NCBI GenBank assembly: GCA_902628605.1
Contig: CACONV010000002.1
Location: forward strand, 1 to 64,000
DNA from: an uncultured Bacteroidota bacterium
GTDB taxonomy: Bacteria; Bacteroidota; Bacteroidia; Flavobacteriales; Flavobacteriaceae
Length of the DNA stretch: 64,000 nt
Direction of reading: 5' to 3'
The first letter of the stretch is position 1. Each line of letters opens with the position of its first letter. The notes under the pieces are model-generated. The model was given only the letters and a program-made list of their open reading frames with translations, made no database searches and was not told the DNA's origin. Shown piece by piece: positions 28,533 to 37,784 of this stretch. Position numbers and translations under genes: made by a program.

Positions 28533-29237
28533 TTAATCTATATCAATTTCATCATTTATCCCTAGATTAAATTTTTTTCGAATTAATCCAACTAATATAT
28601 ATAGTAGGGGTGTATCAATTACTGCTACCACAATTTTAAAAGTTATACTAGAGAGAACTAAACCCAAAAACAAATCCCAAGCTAAAATATCAAATATACA
28701 TAGAAGGGCTATCACTGTAGTTGAATCAATTATTTGTGAGGAAAAAGTAGAGAAATTATTTCTAAGCCATAGGTATTTCCCTTGGGTTAATTGTTTCCAA
28801 AAATGATAAATCCTTATGTCCAAAAACTGAGCTATCAAATACGCAGACATAGAAGCTAAAACAGCTAAAGGCGAAGCAGAAAAAACTAAATTAAAAGTTT
28901 TATCATCAATAGGTGATGAACTACTTGCTGGCAACACATCTCCTAAAAGGAGAAGACCTATTGAAAAAATTGATGCCAAAATACCCATAACAACTACTTG
29001 GTTAGCTTTTCTTTTTCCAAATATTTCAGAAATAATGTCAGTAATTAGAAATGTAACGGGATAAGGAAGAACTCCCACGGATAACTCAAAAAGTTTTATT
29101 CCAAATACTTCAAAATTAAACGGATACCAAGAAAAAAATTTTTGAAAAATAAGATTTGATACTACTAAGGCAGTGATGAAGATAGAACTTAGAAAAAAAT
29201 ATAATTTCTGAGCTAGTAATTTATTTTTAGAATTCAA
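28533..29237 (-). CDS. queuosine precursor transporter (YhhQ/VUT family)
   Basis: Integral membrane protein of the DUF165 (YhhQ) family, which takes up the queuosine precursors preQ0 or preQ1. About six hydrophobic helices are visible in 234 residues, with the conserved ITDIISEIFGKRKANQVVVMG after helix two, the SSSSPIDDKTF loop and SSQIIDSTTVIALL. It starts three bases from the sppA stop on the same strand, so the two are probably co-transcribed. No queuosine biosynthesis genes are adjacent. Confidence 0.88.
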   Translation of the reverse strand: MNSKNKLLAQKLYFFLSSIFITALVVSNLIFQKFFSWYPFNFEVFGIKLFELSVGVLPYPVTFLITDIISEIFGKRKANQVVVMGILASIFSIGLLLLGDVLPASSSSPIDDKTFNLVFSASPLAVLASMSAYLIAQFLDIRIYHFWKQLTQGKYLWLRNNFSTFSSQIIDSTTVIALLCIFDILAWDLFLGLVLSSITFKIVVAVIDTPLLYILVGLIRKKFNLGINDEIDID

Positions 29238-29239
29238 AA

Positions 29240-31006
29240 CTATCTTATATCTAAGTTAAAAGGTTGACTTGTAAAAATTATTGGTTTTTTTTCTTTATTT
29301 TTTATTGATTTTATAAGAGGATCTAAATCTGATAATTTTAAAAATTCAGAAACTGAAGAATTAAAAGGAATAATTACTGATAAGATATCATTGATTTCGG
29401 GTTCAATTTTTGGATAAGAAGTAACATTAAAATCATTCCCCAAATCTGCTAATTTTGCTGCGGCATTGATAGCATCTTTTATGTCTCCTTCTTCATTTGC
29501 AAGGCCATTTTTTAAAGCTTGCCCTCCTGACCAAACTCTGCCTTGAGCTAGAGCTTCAACTTCATCCATAGAAATATTTCTTCCATCAGAAACACGTTTT
29601 TTAAACATTTCGTAAATATTTTCTATATTTTTTTTTACGTCTAATCTAAATTTTTGTGAAGGCTTCTCAAATGGGGTATAAAAAATGGAATTCTTATTAG
29701 TCTCCACTTGCTCTGCATTAATACCAATTCTTTTTGATAATTCAGTAATATTTGGAACCATAGCAAATACTCCGATCGAACCTGTAATTGTAAAATCATT
29801 AGCAAAAACTTTGTCAGCGACAGTAGATAAATAATAACCTCCAGAAGCAGCTACATTTCCCATAGATACTACAATGGGTTTTTCCTTTTTTAATTCAATT
29901 AATTCATCCCAAATTATTTCAGATGTAAGAGCCACGCCACCAGGAGAATCAATTCTGAGAACTACGGCTTTTATTCTTTTACTATTCTTTATTTTCCTTA
30001 TTGTTTTTGAAAATAGTTCTTGCCCTATGTTACTCTCATTCCCTTCTCCGTATATAATTGGACCCTGGGCATAAATAATTGCAATTTGATCTCGGGTTCC
30101 TTTTTTAAAATTGGAGTTATTTTTAATTTGCAGATAGGAAACATTATTTAATTTTTCGTCTGAATTGATTCCTAATATACTTTTTAACTTATTTTTATAC
30201 TGAGTTTTTGAAACAATACCATCTATTATATTATTTCTATAAGCGTTTTCTGGAAAGGTAGCATCTAAATTATCTACGACTTTATTGAAATTTTCTGAAG
30301 AGATTTTTCTTGATAATTTAATTTGATTACCAATACCGTCCCAGATAGAATTCAAAAGAGACTTTATTTGATTTCTGTTTGCTTCACTCATTTTATCGTC
30401 TAGATATGGTTCAACCGCACTTTTGTATTTACCGTGTCTGACAACTTCCATTTTAAATCCGTATTTTTCCTGTAGTTGTTTGTAGTAAAGGACCTCTGCA
30501 CCAAGACCTCTTAATTCAATATTCCCCATGGGATTTAAAAAAATCGAATCCGAAACAGATGCTAGGTAGTATCCTTTTTGAGAAAAAAAATCACCATAGC
30601 TATAAATAAATTTTCCTTTATCCTTAAACTTTTGAAGTGATTTCCTTATTGTTAAAGCTTGGGCCCACCCCATTTTTGGGGATTGGCTTTTTAAATTAAT
30701 TCCGTTAATATCTTTGTTATTACCGGCTGATTCTATCGCATTAATTAAATCTAGGAATTTTATAATCTCTGGGGAAACTCCTAAAATTTCCTCAAATTCT
30801 TGAGTGATAGGTATATTGTCATATACATCCTTATCTAAATCTAGATTTAAAATACTGTTTGAAGAAATTTCATCTTGAAGTATGTTTTTGTCAAAGGTGG
30901 CAACTGATGCAATACCAGCCAATAAAAAAAATACCAAAGATATTATCAGAATTAAAGCGCTTATTGATCCAAGAAAGGAAGCTAAAAAATTTCTAAAAAA
31001 ATTCAT
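29240..31006 (-). CDS. sppA: signal peptide peptidase SppA, 67-kDa type
   Basis: Membrane-bound serine protease that degrades cleaved signal peptides. It has an N-terminal membrane helix (FLGSISALILIISLVFFLLAG) and two tandem ClpP/crotonase-like halves. The Ser/Lys dyad appears as Lys195 (HGKYKSAVEPY, N-terminal half) and Ser410 (FTITGSIGVFAMV, C-terminal half), as in E. coli SppA. The length of 588 residues fits the long form. The C-terminal domain has GRVWSGGQALKNGLANEEGD, which is the conserved region. The queuosine-precursor transporter follows within three bases. Confidence 0.94.
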   Translation of the reverse strand: MNFFRNFLASFLGSISALILIISLVFFLLAGIASVATFDKNILQDEISSNSILNLDLDKDVYDNIPITQEFEEILGVSPEIIKFLDLINAIESAGNNKDINGINLKSQSPKMGWAQALTIRKSLQKFKDKGKFIYSYGDFFSQKGYYLASVSDSIFLNPMGNIELRGLGAEVLYYKQLQEKYGFKMEVVRHGKYKSAVEPYLDDKMSEANRNQIKSLLNSIWDGIGNQIKLSRKISSENFNKVVDNLDATFPENAYRNNIIDGIVSKTQYKNKLKSILGINSDEKLNNVSYLQIKNNSNFKKGTRDQIAIIYAQGPIIYGEGNESNIGQELFSKTIRKIKNSKRIKAVVLRIDSPGGVALTSEIIWDELIELKKEKPIVVSMGNVAASGGYYLSTVADKVFANDFTITGSIGVFAMVPNITELSKRIGINAEQVETNKNSIFYTPFEKPSQKFRLDVKKNIENIYEMFKKRVSDGRNISMDEVEALAQGRVWSGGQALKNGLANEEGDIKDAINAAAKLADLGNDFNVTSYPKIEPEINDILSVIIPFNSSVSEFLKLSDLDPLIKSIKNKEKKPIIFTSQPFNLDIR

Positions 31007-31124
31007 TAATCAACTGAAATTTATATTGCTTATGGTAATAAATTTATGCAAAGATTAAGTTTTTTATTTAATATCAAATAAAACTCAGTTTAAAATATTT
31101 ATTTTTTAAAATTAATTTCAATAT

Positions 31125-32213
31125 ATGATCTATTTATCTTTAGGAAGTAATCTTGGAAATAGATTGAAATTCTTACAACTAGCTGTAGGGTTGATATCCT
31201 ACAGGATATCGAAGGTTAAAAATGTTTCAAGAATTTATGAAACACCCGCAATGGGTTTCAGAGGAAATCCCTTTTACAACATATGTGTTGGAATTAATAC
31301 TGATTTACAGCCAAAATCTCTACTTGAAAAACTTTTAGATATTGAAAAGTATCTTGGTAGAGTTAGAACATCTGACAGTAAACCAAAATCAAGAAAAGTC
31401 GATATTGATATAGTTTATTTTAAAAAATTGATAATAAAGGATAGGGAACTGTTTGTCCCTCATAAAAATATGCACGAGAGAAACTTTGTGCTCTATCCTT
31501 TACTTGATATCTGTTCCAACTTTAAAGATCCCAGAAATGGAAAGTCTATCCAGACATTGTTAGACGATTCTAAAGACCCTTTCATTCCAAAAAAAATAGA
31601 AGAAAAAGTATATATCCCAGAAATCAAAAAAGTAATTGCAGTAGAAGGATTAATAGGCATTGGAAAAACAGAGTTTTCAAGAAAATTATCGGATGCATTA
31701 TTTGGAGAATTAGTGTTAGAAGAATTTGATGAAGTACTTCTAGAAAAGTTTTATACAAACCCTAATAAAAGAGCCTTTGAAACAGAAAAATCTTTTTTAA
31801 AACTCAGATTGGAGCAGCATAAAGAGTATAAAACCAGAAAAAAATATCCACAAATTTTTGATTATTTGGCCCATAAGTCATTAATTTTTGCTAAGAGAAC
31901 TATGACAAAATCAGAGTTTAATAAATTTCAAAGTGATTTTAATCATTGTTCAGGTTTCTTTATCAAGCCTGAAGTTGTAATCCTTTTGGATCAAGAAATA
32001 AATTATATTTTAGATAAGATTAAGAGAAGAGGAAGAAAGTTTGAAAAAAAAATTGACAGGAAATATTTAGATTTAATTCAATCAGAATACAATAATTGGA
32101 AAACAAAAACCAAATTTATGATATATAATTTAGACTTGGATAATTCAGATTTTAAAAATAATCATTCTGTTTTTTTAAATATTTTAAATTTATTTTTTAG
32201 GCATAATTTTTAA
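31125..32213 (+). CDS. folK: fused HPPK (FolK) and deoxynucleoside kinase
   Basis: Bifunctional protein. Residues 1 to about 150 form 6-hydroxymethyl-7,8-dihydropterin pyrophosphokinase, the folate-pathway enzyme that pyrophosphorylates the pterin before dihydropteroate synthase (MIYLSLGSNLGNRLKFL, IYETPAMGFRGNPFYN, KSRKVDIDIVYF). Residues about 160-362 form a deoxynucleoside kinase: the P-loop AVEGLIGIGKTEFSRKL (Gly175-Thr182) is followed by LVLEEFDEV and LRLEQHKEYKTR. The same fusion occurs in many Bacteroidota. No start, stop or gap separates the domains here, so it is a genuine single reading frame. The last 24 bases overlap the convergent trmH-like gene. Confidence 0.93.
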   Translation: MIYLSLGSNLGNRLKFLQLAVGLISYRISKVKNVSRIYETPAMGFRGNPFYNICVGINTDLQPKSLLEKLLDIEKYLGRVRTSDSKPKSRKVDIDIVYFKKLIIKDRELFVPHKNMHERNFVLYPLLDICSNFKDPRNGKSIQTLLDDSKDPFIPKKIEEKVYIPEIKKVIAVEGLIGIGKTEFSRKLSDALFGELVLEEFDEVLLEKFYTNPNKRAFETEKSFLKLRLEQHKEYKTRKKYPQIFDYLAHKSLIFAKRTMTKSEFNKFQSDFNHCSGFFIKPEVVILLDQEINYILDKIKRRGRKFEKKIDRKYLDLIQSEYNNWKTKTKFMIYNLDLDNSDFKNNHSVFLNILNLFFRHNF

Positions 32214-32732
32214 ATAAAAATCCCAACACAAAATTCCTGAAACTACAGAAACATTTATTGAATGCTTAGTACCATGCTGTGGTATTTCAATAACTTGGCC
32301 TGTTATATCTATAATTTTTTGTTTAACTCCGAAGACCTCGTTGCCAAGAACAAATGCGGTCAATTTATTTTTATCCGGGCTATAATTTTTTAAATCTATT
32401 GATTTTTCAGTTTGCTCAATTGACCAAATATCACAATCATTGTTTTTAAGTTTGGTAATTAAATCGAAAATATCCTCCTTATATTCCCAATCTACAGACT
32501 CATTAGACCCTAAAGCAGTTTTCATTACCTCTTTATGAGGGGGAACAGGAGATATACCACATATATAAACTTTGGATAACAAAAATGCATCGGCTGTCCT
32601 TAAAATGGAACCTACATTGTGACCACTTCTAATATCATCGAGTATTAAAATCAATGGTGTTTTCTTTGATTTTAAATATTCTTTTTTAGATTTTCTGTTT
32701 AATTCCTGATTTTTTAATTTCCTATTTTTCAT
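32190..32732 (-). CDS. TrmH-family (SpoU) RNA 2'-O-methyltransferase
   Basis: SPOUT methyltransferase that modifies ribose 2'-OH of tRNA or rRNA using S-adenosylmethionine bound in a trefoil knot. Motif 1 is LILDDIRSGHNVGSILRTADAF, motif 2 is LTAFVLGNEVFGVKQKIID and motif 3 is IEIPQHGTKHSINVSVVSGILCWDF. At 180 residues it has only the catalytic domain and a short Lys-rich N-terminus, with no L30e-like RNA-binding domain, as in TrmH-like small versions. The target nucleotide cannot be told from the sequence. The 3' end overlaps folK-dNK by 24 bases. Confidence 0.92.
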   Translation of the reverse strand: MKNRKLKNQELNRKSKKEYLKSKKTPLILILDDIRSGHNVGSILRTADAFLLSKVYICGISPVPPHKEVMKTALGSNESVDWEYKEDIFDLITKLKNNDCDIWSIEQTEKSIDLKNYSPDKNKLTAFVLGNEVFGVKQKIIDITGQVIEIPQHGTKHSINVSVVSGILCWDFYLKIMPKK

Positions 32733-32796
32733 TTTGAATAAGAATAAGTTTTTTAAACTTAAATATGAATTATATTAGTGTCTATTTGATTTTTTA

Positions 32797-35403
32797 ATGA
32801 GTTTGGATAAAAAGGTAAAATTAACACCACTGATGAAACAATACAACCAAATCAAGGTTAAATACCCTGATGCATTGCTTTTATTTAGAGTTGGGGATTT
32901 TTACGAGACTTTTGGAAAAGACGCAATAAAGGCATCAAAAATTCTTGGTATCATTTTAACTAAAAAAGGTGCAGGAAGCATGAGTGAAATTGAACTTGCA
33001 GGATTCCCATATCATTCTATTAATAATTACTTACCAAAACTAGTCAAAGCTGGTTGCAGAGTAGCGATTTGTGACCAATTGGAAAATCCAAAACTCACAA
33101 AAAAACTTGTCAAAAGGGGTGTTACGGAATTAGTAACACCAGGAGTAGCGATAAATGATGATGTATTAGAGCACAATAAAAATAATTACTTATCAGCAAT
33201 AAATTTTGGTAAAAATAAATCTGGGGTTTCATTTATGGACATTTCAACCGGAGATTTTTCTTTTTTTTCTGGATCAATTAATCAAATTAAATTAATTATT
33301 GAAAAGTATGAACCTGCAGAAATTATTATTTCAAAACTTTCTAAAACAGAATTCCTTTCAAATTTTGGGGCAGATTTCACGACATTTTTTCAAGAAGATT
33401 GGGTGTTTGATTATGAAAATAGTTATGATTCATTAATGGAACTTTTTGAAACAAAGTCTTTAAAAGGCTTTGGAGTTGAAGGTGATGATAAAGAGGGAAT
33501 CATAGCCGCCGGGGTTGTTTTACATTATCTATCAGAGACACAACACAACAAATTGGCACACATCAAGTCACTGAAAAAAATTAATGCTGAAAACTATCTT
33601 TCCTTGGATAGATTTACAACTAGAAATTTAGAGTTAAATTATTCAGCTAATGGAGGGGTTTCACTTATTGAAGTTATTGACTTCACATCAACTTCAATTG
33701 GAAGCAGAGTACTTAAGAAATGGTTAAACTTTCCTTTAAAATCGATACAAAAATTAAAGCTAAGACATGATTTTGTTGAAATTTTATTAAATGAAAGAAA
33801 TTTAACTGAAAAACTAATTAATCATTTAAAAGAAATTGTTGATATTGAGAGAATTGCCTCTAAGATTGCTACAGCAAAAGTCAATCCAAGAGAATTGGTT
33901 TCATTAAAGAGAAGTGTAGCTGAAATTCAAAAAATAAAAAAAACATTCGAAAAAAACAGCAATGATTTAATTGTTAAAACTGGAAAAAAATTAGTTACGT
34001 GTAAAACAATTTTCTCTAAGATTGATAAAACAATTAAAGAAGATGTTCCTGTTTCAATTTCAAAAGGGAATTTTATTGCAGAAGGATTTTCTAAAGAACT
34101 TGATGAATTAAGAGGACTCCTGAAAGAGGGGAAATCAATGCTTGATAAAATCCTTAAAGAGGAGCTGCTCAAAAATGATATCCCATCACTAAAAATTGGT
34201 TTTAACAACATATTTGGATATTATTTTGAGGTGAGAAATACTCATAAAGAAAAAATTCCAAACGAATGGATCAGAAAGCAAACCCTAGTAAATGCAGAAA
34301 GATACATAAATGAAGATTTAAAAAATTATGAAACGAAAATACTAGGTGCCGAAGAGAAAATACAGGAATTGGAATTGAGTTATTACTCTCAATTATTAAA
34401 TTCTCTCCAAGAAAATCTTGATGGTATTATGGTAAATTCAACCTTAATGGGGGAAATTGATTGTTTTTTAAGCTTTGCCATCGCTGCTTCAAAATTTAAT
34501 TTCTGTAAACCTGTTTTCAATAAGTCAAATAAGATTCAAATAATTCAAGGAAGGCACCCTGTTATAGAACAAAATCTTGAAGATGGTGAAATATTTATCC
34601 CTAATGACATTGAACTTGACCAAGAAAAACAACAGATAATGATGATAAGTGGTCCTAATATGTCTGGTAAGTCTGCAATTTTAAGACAAACTGCTCTAAT
34701 AATTATTATGGCTCAAATTGGCAGCTATGTGCCTGCAAAAGAAGTAAATATTGGAATTACTGATAAAATTTTTACGCGTGTAGGCGCCAGCGATAATATA
34801 TCTCAGGGGGAGTCTACATTTATGGTTGAGATGAATGAAGCTGCTGCAATACTGAATAATTTAACTTCTAAAAGTTTAATTTTATTAGACGAAATTGGAA
34901 GAGGTACAAGCACCTACGATGGTATTTCAATAGCATGGGCTATCACAGAATATCTTCACGAACATTCATTTAAACCAAAAACGTTGTTTGCCACCCACTA
35001 TCATGAATTAAATGTGATGAAGGAAAAGTTTGAACGAATTAAAAATTTTAATGTTTCTGTAATGGAAGGTGACAATAAAATTCTTTTTTTAAGAAAACTT
35101 GAACCTGAGGGAAGTGAACATAGTTTTGGAATTCATGTAGCTAAAATGGCTGGACTTCCAAAGCAAGTGATTGATATAGCAAATCAAAAATTAAAGTTTT
35201 TAGAAAAAAGTCGTGATATTTCAAACAGAAAAAAATCTTTGTCAAATAAAAACAAAGAAATGCAGCTAAGCTTCATTTCATTGGATGACCCTTTAGTTGA
35301 AGAATTAAAACATGAAATTTTAGAAATTGATATTGACAATTTAAAACCCTTAGAGGCTCTTCTAATTCTAAATAAGTTGAAAAAAAAGTTGGACAAAGGA
35401 TAA
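32797..35403 (+). CDS. mutS: DNA mismatch repair protein MutS
   Basis: Mismatch recognition ATPase. The mismatch-binding domain carries the Phe-x-Glu motif in LLFRVGDFYETFGKDA near residue 38. Later are the connector, clamp and lever domains, then the ABC ATPase with Walker A GPNMSGKS (619-626), the FTRVGASDNISQGESTFMVEM signature, Walker B LILLDEIGRGTSTYDG and the His of the H-loop in ATHYHEL. At 868 residues it is full length for the MutS1 family. A C-terminal linker and dimerisation segment are present. tRNA-Gly and tRNA-Leu follow on the same strand within 50 bases. Confidence 0.97.
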   Translation: MSLDKKVKLTPLMKQYNQIKVKYPDALLLFRVGDFYETFGKDAIKASKILGIILTKKGAGSMSEIELAGFPYHSINNYLPKLVKAGCRVAICDQLENPKLTKKLVKRGVTELVTPGVAINDDVLEHNKNNYLSAINFGKNKSGVSFMDISTGDFSFFSGSINQIKLIIEKYEPAEIIISKLSKTEFLSNFGADFTTFFQEDWVFDYENSYDSLMELFETKSLKGFGVEGDDKEGIIAAGVVLHYLSETQHNKLAHIKSLKKINAENYLSLDRFTTRNLELNYSANGGVSLIEVIDFTSTSIGSRVLKKWLNFPLKSIQKLKLRHDFVEILLNERNLTEKLINHLKEIVDIERIASKIATAKVNPRELVSLKRSVAEIQKIKKTFEKNSNDLIVKTGKKLVTCKTIFSKIDKTIKEDVPVSISKGNFIAEGFSKELDELRGLLKEGKSMLDKILKEELLKNDIPSLKIGFNNIFGYYFEVRNTHKEKIPNEWIRKQTLVNAERYINEDLKNYETKILGAEEKIQELELSYYSQLLNSLQENLDGIMVNSTLMGEIDCFLSFAIAASKFNFCKPVFNKSNKIQIIQGRHPVIEQNLEDGEIFIPNDIELDQEKQQIMMISGPNMSGKSAILRQTALIIIMAQIGSYVPAKEVNIGITDKIFTRVGASDNISQGESTFMVEMNEAAAILNNLTSKSLILLDEIGRGTSTYDGISIAWAITEYLHEHSFKPKTLFATHYHELNVMKEKFERIKNFNVSVMEGDNKILFLRKLEPEGSEHSFGIHVAKMAGLPKQVIDIANQKLKFLEKSRDISNRKKSLSNKNKEMQLSFISLDDPLVEELKHEILEIDIDNLKPLEALLILNKLKKKLDKG

Positions 35404-35435
35404 AAACATATTGTCTTATAATTAAAAATTAATTT

Positions 35436-35443
35436 TAACTTTG
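35436..35443 (+). promoter_or_regulatory. possible -7 element for tRNA-Gly/tRNA-Leu
   Basis: TAACTTTG matches the Bacteroidota -7 consensus TAnnTTTG exactly, and transcription would begin right before tRNA-Gly at 35453. The only -33 candidate is ATTG at 35410-35413 with a 22-base spacer, so the assignment is partial. Confidence 0.5.
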
Positions 35444-35452
35444 TTTGCTTTT

Positions 35453-35524
35453 GCGAAAGTAGCTCAGTGGTAGAGCGTCACCTTGCCAAGGTGAGGGTCG
35501 CGGGTTCAAATCCCGTCTTTCGCT
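35453..35524 (+). tRNA. trnG(gcc): tRNA-Gly (anticodon GCC)
   Basis: A 72-nt tRNA. The acceptor stem GCGAAAG pairs with CTTTCGC with discriminator T. The D-arm is AGCTCAGTGGTAGAGC, the anticodon stem TCACC/GGTGA holds loop TTGCCAA with anticodon GCC, and the T-arm is CGGG-TTCAAAT-CCCG. CCA is not encoded. tRNA-Leu follows nine bases later. Confidence 0.97.
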
Positions 35525-35533
35525 CTCAGTCCA

Positions 35534-35618
35534 GCTCGGATGGTGGAATTGGTAGACACGTTGGACTTAAAATCCAATGGCCATTGCGGCCGTGCGGGTT
35601 CAAGTCCCGCTCCGAGTA
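35534..35618 (+). tRNA. trnL(taa): tRNA-Leu (anticodon TAA)
   Basis: An 85-nt class II tRNA. The acceptor GCTCGGA pairs with TCCGAGT (terminal G-T wobble) with discriminator A. The anticodon stem TTGGA/TCCAA encloses loop CTTAAAA, anticodon TAA. A long variable arm precedes the T-arm GCGGG-TTCAAGT-CCCGC. CCA is not encoded. Confidence 0.97.
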
Positions 35619-35624
35619 CTTTTA

Positions 35625-36662
35625 TCAACTAGTTAATAGGCTTCGACAAATTTTTTCTACTCCGAAACGAACCGGATCTGTAACCGGTAACCCTGTTATT
35701 TTTGTAGTTTCATCAATTACCTTCTGTGCTTCTTTTTTATTTAATTTTGAGGTATTCAGTGAAACACCTATGCATTTTGACATAGGGAATGCACCAAAAA
35801 CATGAGCGAGATTTTGGTTTAATTCAATAAACTTTTTGAGGTTAGGAATCCGGATATTTTCAGGATATCTTAAGTTCTGTTTTTCGGCCCTGTGACATAA
35901 TACTAAATGAGTTGGACAAGACCCTCTTATAAGTGGTAACGTTGCGGTACTGCCAGGATGAAGTAATGAGCCCTGACCCTCTATAATTATTAAATCCTTT
36001 TTACCATATTCTAGCACTTTCCTTTCTACCGCTCCACAGGCGTGATCAACTTTAAAGGCATCGAGGGGAATTCCGTCTCCAGTTATTGTTATTCCAATTT
36101 GACCGGTTGCAATAAACCCGCTTTTTAGTTTATTTTGTTTTGACCACGTTAAAACCTCTAAGGCAGTAGTCATTTTACCGCATGCCATATCGGTTCCAAT
36201 CATCAAAAGCCTTTTGTTATTTAATTTCGCTGCTTTGCCGGTTGCAATTTCAGGAACAAAATTCGGGACCCTAACATCCCAAATCCATTGGTTTTTTTTT
36301 GAAATAAGATTATTAAAACGATTTTGTAAAAGATCATGTAAACCGTTAATTATTGATAATCCTTTTGATAATGCCATTTTAATCACAGGATACCAATCGG
36401 AAGGAACTTTTCCTCCACTAGGAGCTATACCAAGAATCAAAACTTCGGCTTTTAATTGAATGGCAGATTCTAAATTATTGACAATGGGAACTGGTTCTAA
36501 ATTGGGATAATGGTCATTTATATTAGTTTTCGAGTATTTTGAATCAATAACACACACTATTTTATTTTCTAAGTACCTAAGGACTCCCATTCCCATTTTC
36601 CCGTATTCACTGTAAATATGACCTTCCATGTAAATAGCCACCTTTTGATTTTTTTTAAGCAT
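35625..36662 (-). CDS. DUF1611 family P-loop protein (DgcN-like)
   Basis: Member of the DUF1611 family, a Rossmann-like N-terminal half plus a C-terminal P-loop domain related to dethiobiotin-synthetase-like NTPases. The P-loop reads MIGTDMACGKMTTALEVL at about residue 150, followed by IIIEGQGSLLHPGSTATLPLIRG and HLVLCHRAEKQNLR. A family member (DgcN) has been reported as a D-glutamate N-acetyltransferase in marine bacteria, working with an enolase-superfamily partner (DgcA). Here the gene overlaps an enolase-superfamily dipeptide epimerase by eight bases, so a role in D-glutamate or dipeptide metabolism is likely, but the reaction is inferred. The length of 345 residues is normal. Confidence 0.82.
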   Translation of the reverse strand: MLKKNQKVAIYMEGHIYSEYGKMGMGVLRYLENKIVCVIDSKYSKTNINDHYPNLEPVPIVNNLESAIQLKAEVLILGIAPSGGKVPSDWYPVIKMALSKGLSIINGLHDLLQNRFNNLISKKNQWIWDVRVPNFVPEIATGKAAKLNNKRLLMIGTDMACGKMTTALEVLTWSKQNKLKSGFIATGQIGITITGDGIPLDAFKVDHACGAVERKVLEYGKKDLIIIEGQGSLLHPGSTATLPLIRGSCPTHLVLCHRAEKQNLRYPENIRIPNLKKFIELNQNLAHVFGAFPMSKCIGVSLNTSKLNKKEAQKVIDETTKITGLPVTDPVRFGVEKICRSLLTS

Positions 36663-37704
36663 AATACGTTTTTTTTAGTTCTCCACCATGCCCAGGATTT
36701 TCTAATAAGGAAGTTATTCCGTTAATTAATTTAGTACCGGTTGAAGGATCCGGATTTAGATTATAATGAGAATCTAAATCTATATGGTCGATAATGCCAC
36801 TTATAGAAGCAGAGGCAGCAATCGAAAGCGAAGATTCGGACATACAGCCTATCATAGTCTTTAATCCGTGAGCCCGAGCGGTATTAATAATTTTTAATCC
36901 TTCTGTGATGCCACCACACTTCATCAATTTTAGATTTATTCCATCTACATATTTAGCCCATAACGGTATTTGCTTTGCGTATCTACAAGACTCGTCAAGA
37001 AAAATGGGCATCTTTCTTCTGTCAAAAATATATTTTAAATCAGATTCATCCCCTTCTTTTAATGGTTGTTCTATGTAATCGACTTCGCGATTACTTAACC
37101 AATTCATCATTTCAAGTGTTTGATTTACATCCCATCCTCCATTTGCATCGACTCGAAGTTTTACATTGTATTTTTTGGAAATTTTATACACCTCATTAAA
37201 CATTTCCTTATCTGCATCTAAGCCCAAAGGGTTCCCTAACTTGATTTTTAGAGATTTAAATTTATTGTCTTTTAAAATTATTGGGATTCTTTCTCTAATT
37301 ACCTCTACTGGATTTATACCAATGGTGACGGAAGTTGGCTGACTTGGCTTTGGTAAGCCTAAATATTTATAAAGAGGTTGATTTACTCTTTTAGCTTTCA
37401 AATCCCATAAGGCCATATCTATCGATGCATAAGCACATGGTGCAATTTTCATTTCCATAGCCCTATTGTAAAGTTCATCGGTAGATTCATTTTCTATATT
37501 AGTTGAGATAAAATTCTCAAGTTGCTCTTTAACAATTTCAGCTGTACCAGCATTTTCACTTTTACCAGGTGCTGATTCACCCCAGGCAGTAAAGTTTTCA
37601 TCTTTAATTTTTAAAAATACATTTACAGACTGATCTTTTATTCCTCGACTTATCTGTAAAGGATATTTTTTTTTCAAAGAAACAGTATAAATTGAAAAGT
37701 TCAT
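36655..37704 (-). CDS. dipeptide epimerase (L-Ala-D/L-Glu type, enolase superfamily)
   Basis: Enolase-superfamily enzyme that epimerises the alpha carbon of a dipeptide, typically L-Ala-D-Glu from murein. Catalytic and metal residues are visible: the KxK pair in FKSLKIKLG, metal ligands in RVDANGGWD, YIEQPLKEG and FLDESC, and the second acid/base Lys in INLKLMKCGG. The C-terminal Asp309-Leu-Asp311 (HIDLDSHYNL) is the DxD motif that binds the peptide amino group in dipeptide epimerases, favouring this over an N-acetyl-glutamate racemase (DgcA). The length of 349 residues is normal. The gene is 80 bases from a divergent operon of peptidases and overlaps the DUF1611 gene. Confidence 0.9.
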   Translation of the reverse strand: MNFSIYTVSLKKKYPLQISRGIKDQSVNVFLKIKDENFTAWGESAPGKSENAGTAEIVKEQLENFISTNIENESTDELYNRAMEMKIAPCAYASIDMALWDLKAKRVNQPLYKYLGLPKPSQPTSVTIGINPVEVIRERIPIILKDNKFKSLKIKLGNPLGLDADKEMFNEVYKISKKYNVKLRVDANGGWDVNQTLEMMNWLSNREVDYIEQPLKEGDESDLKYIFDRRKMPIFLDESCRYAKQIPLWAKYVDGINLKLMKCGGITEGLKIINTARAHGLKTMIGCMSESSLSIAASASISGIIDHIDLDSHYNLNPDPSTGTKLINGITSLLENPGHGGELKKTYYA

Positions 37705-37784
37705 GTTTATATATGTCTGTATATTAAGTATTTATTGTTTTTAATTAATGATATTCTTAACTTCAGTAAATAAGCTTTGTTATT

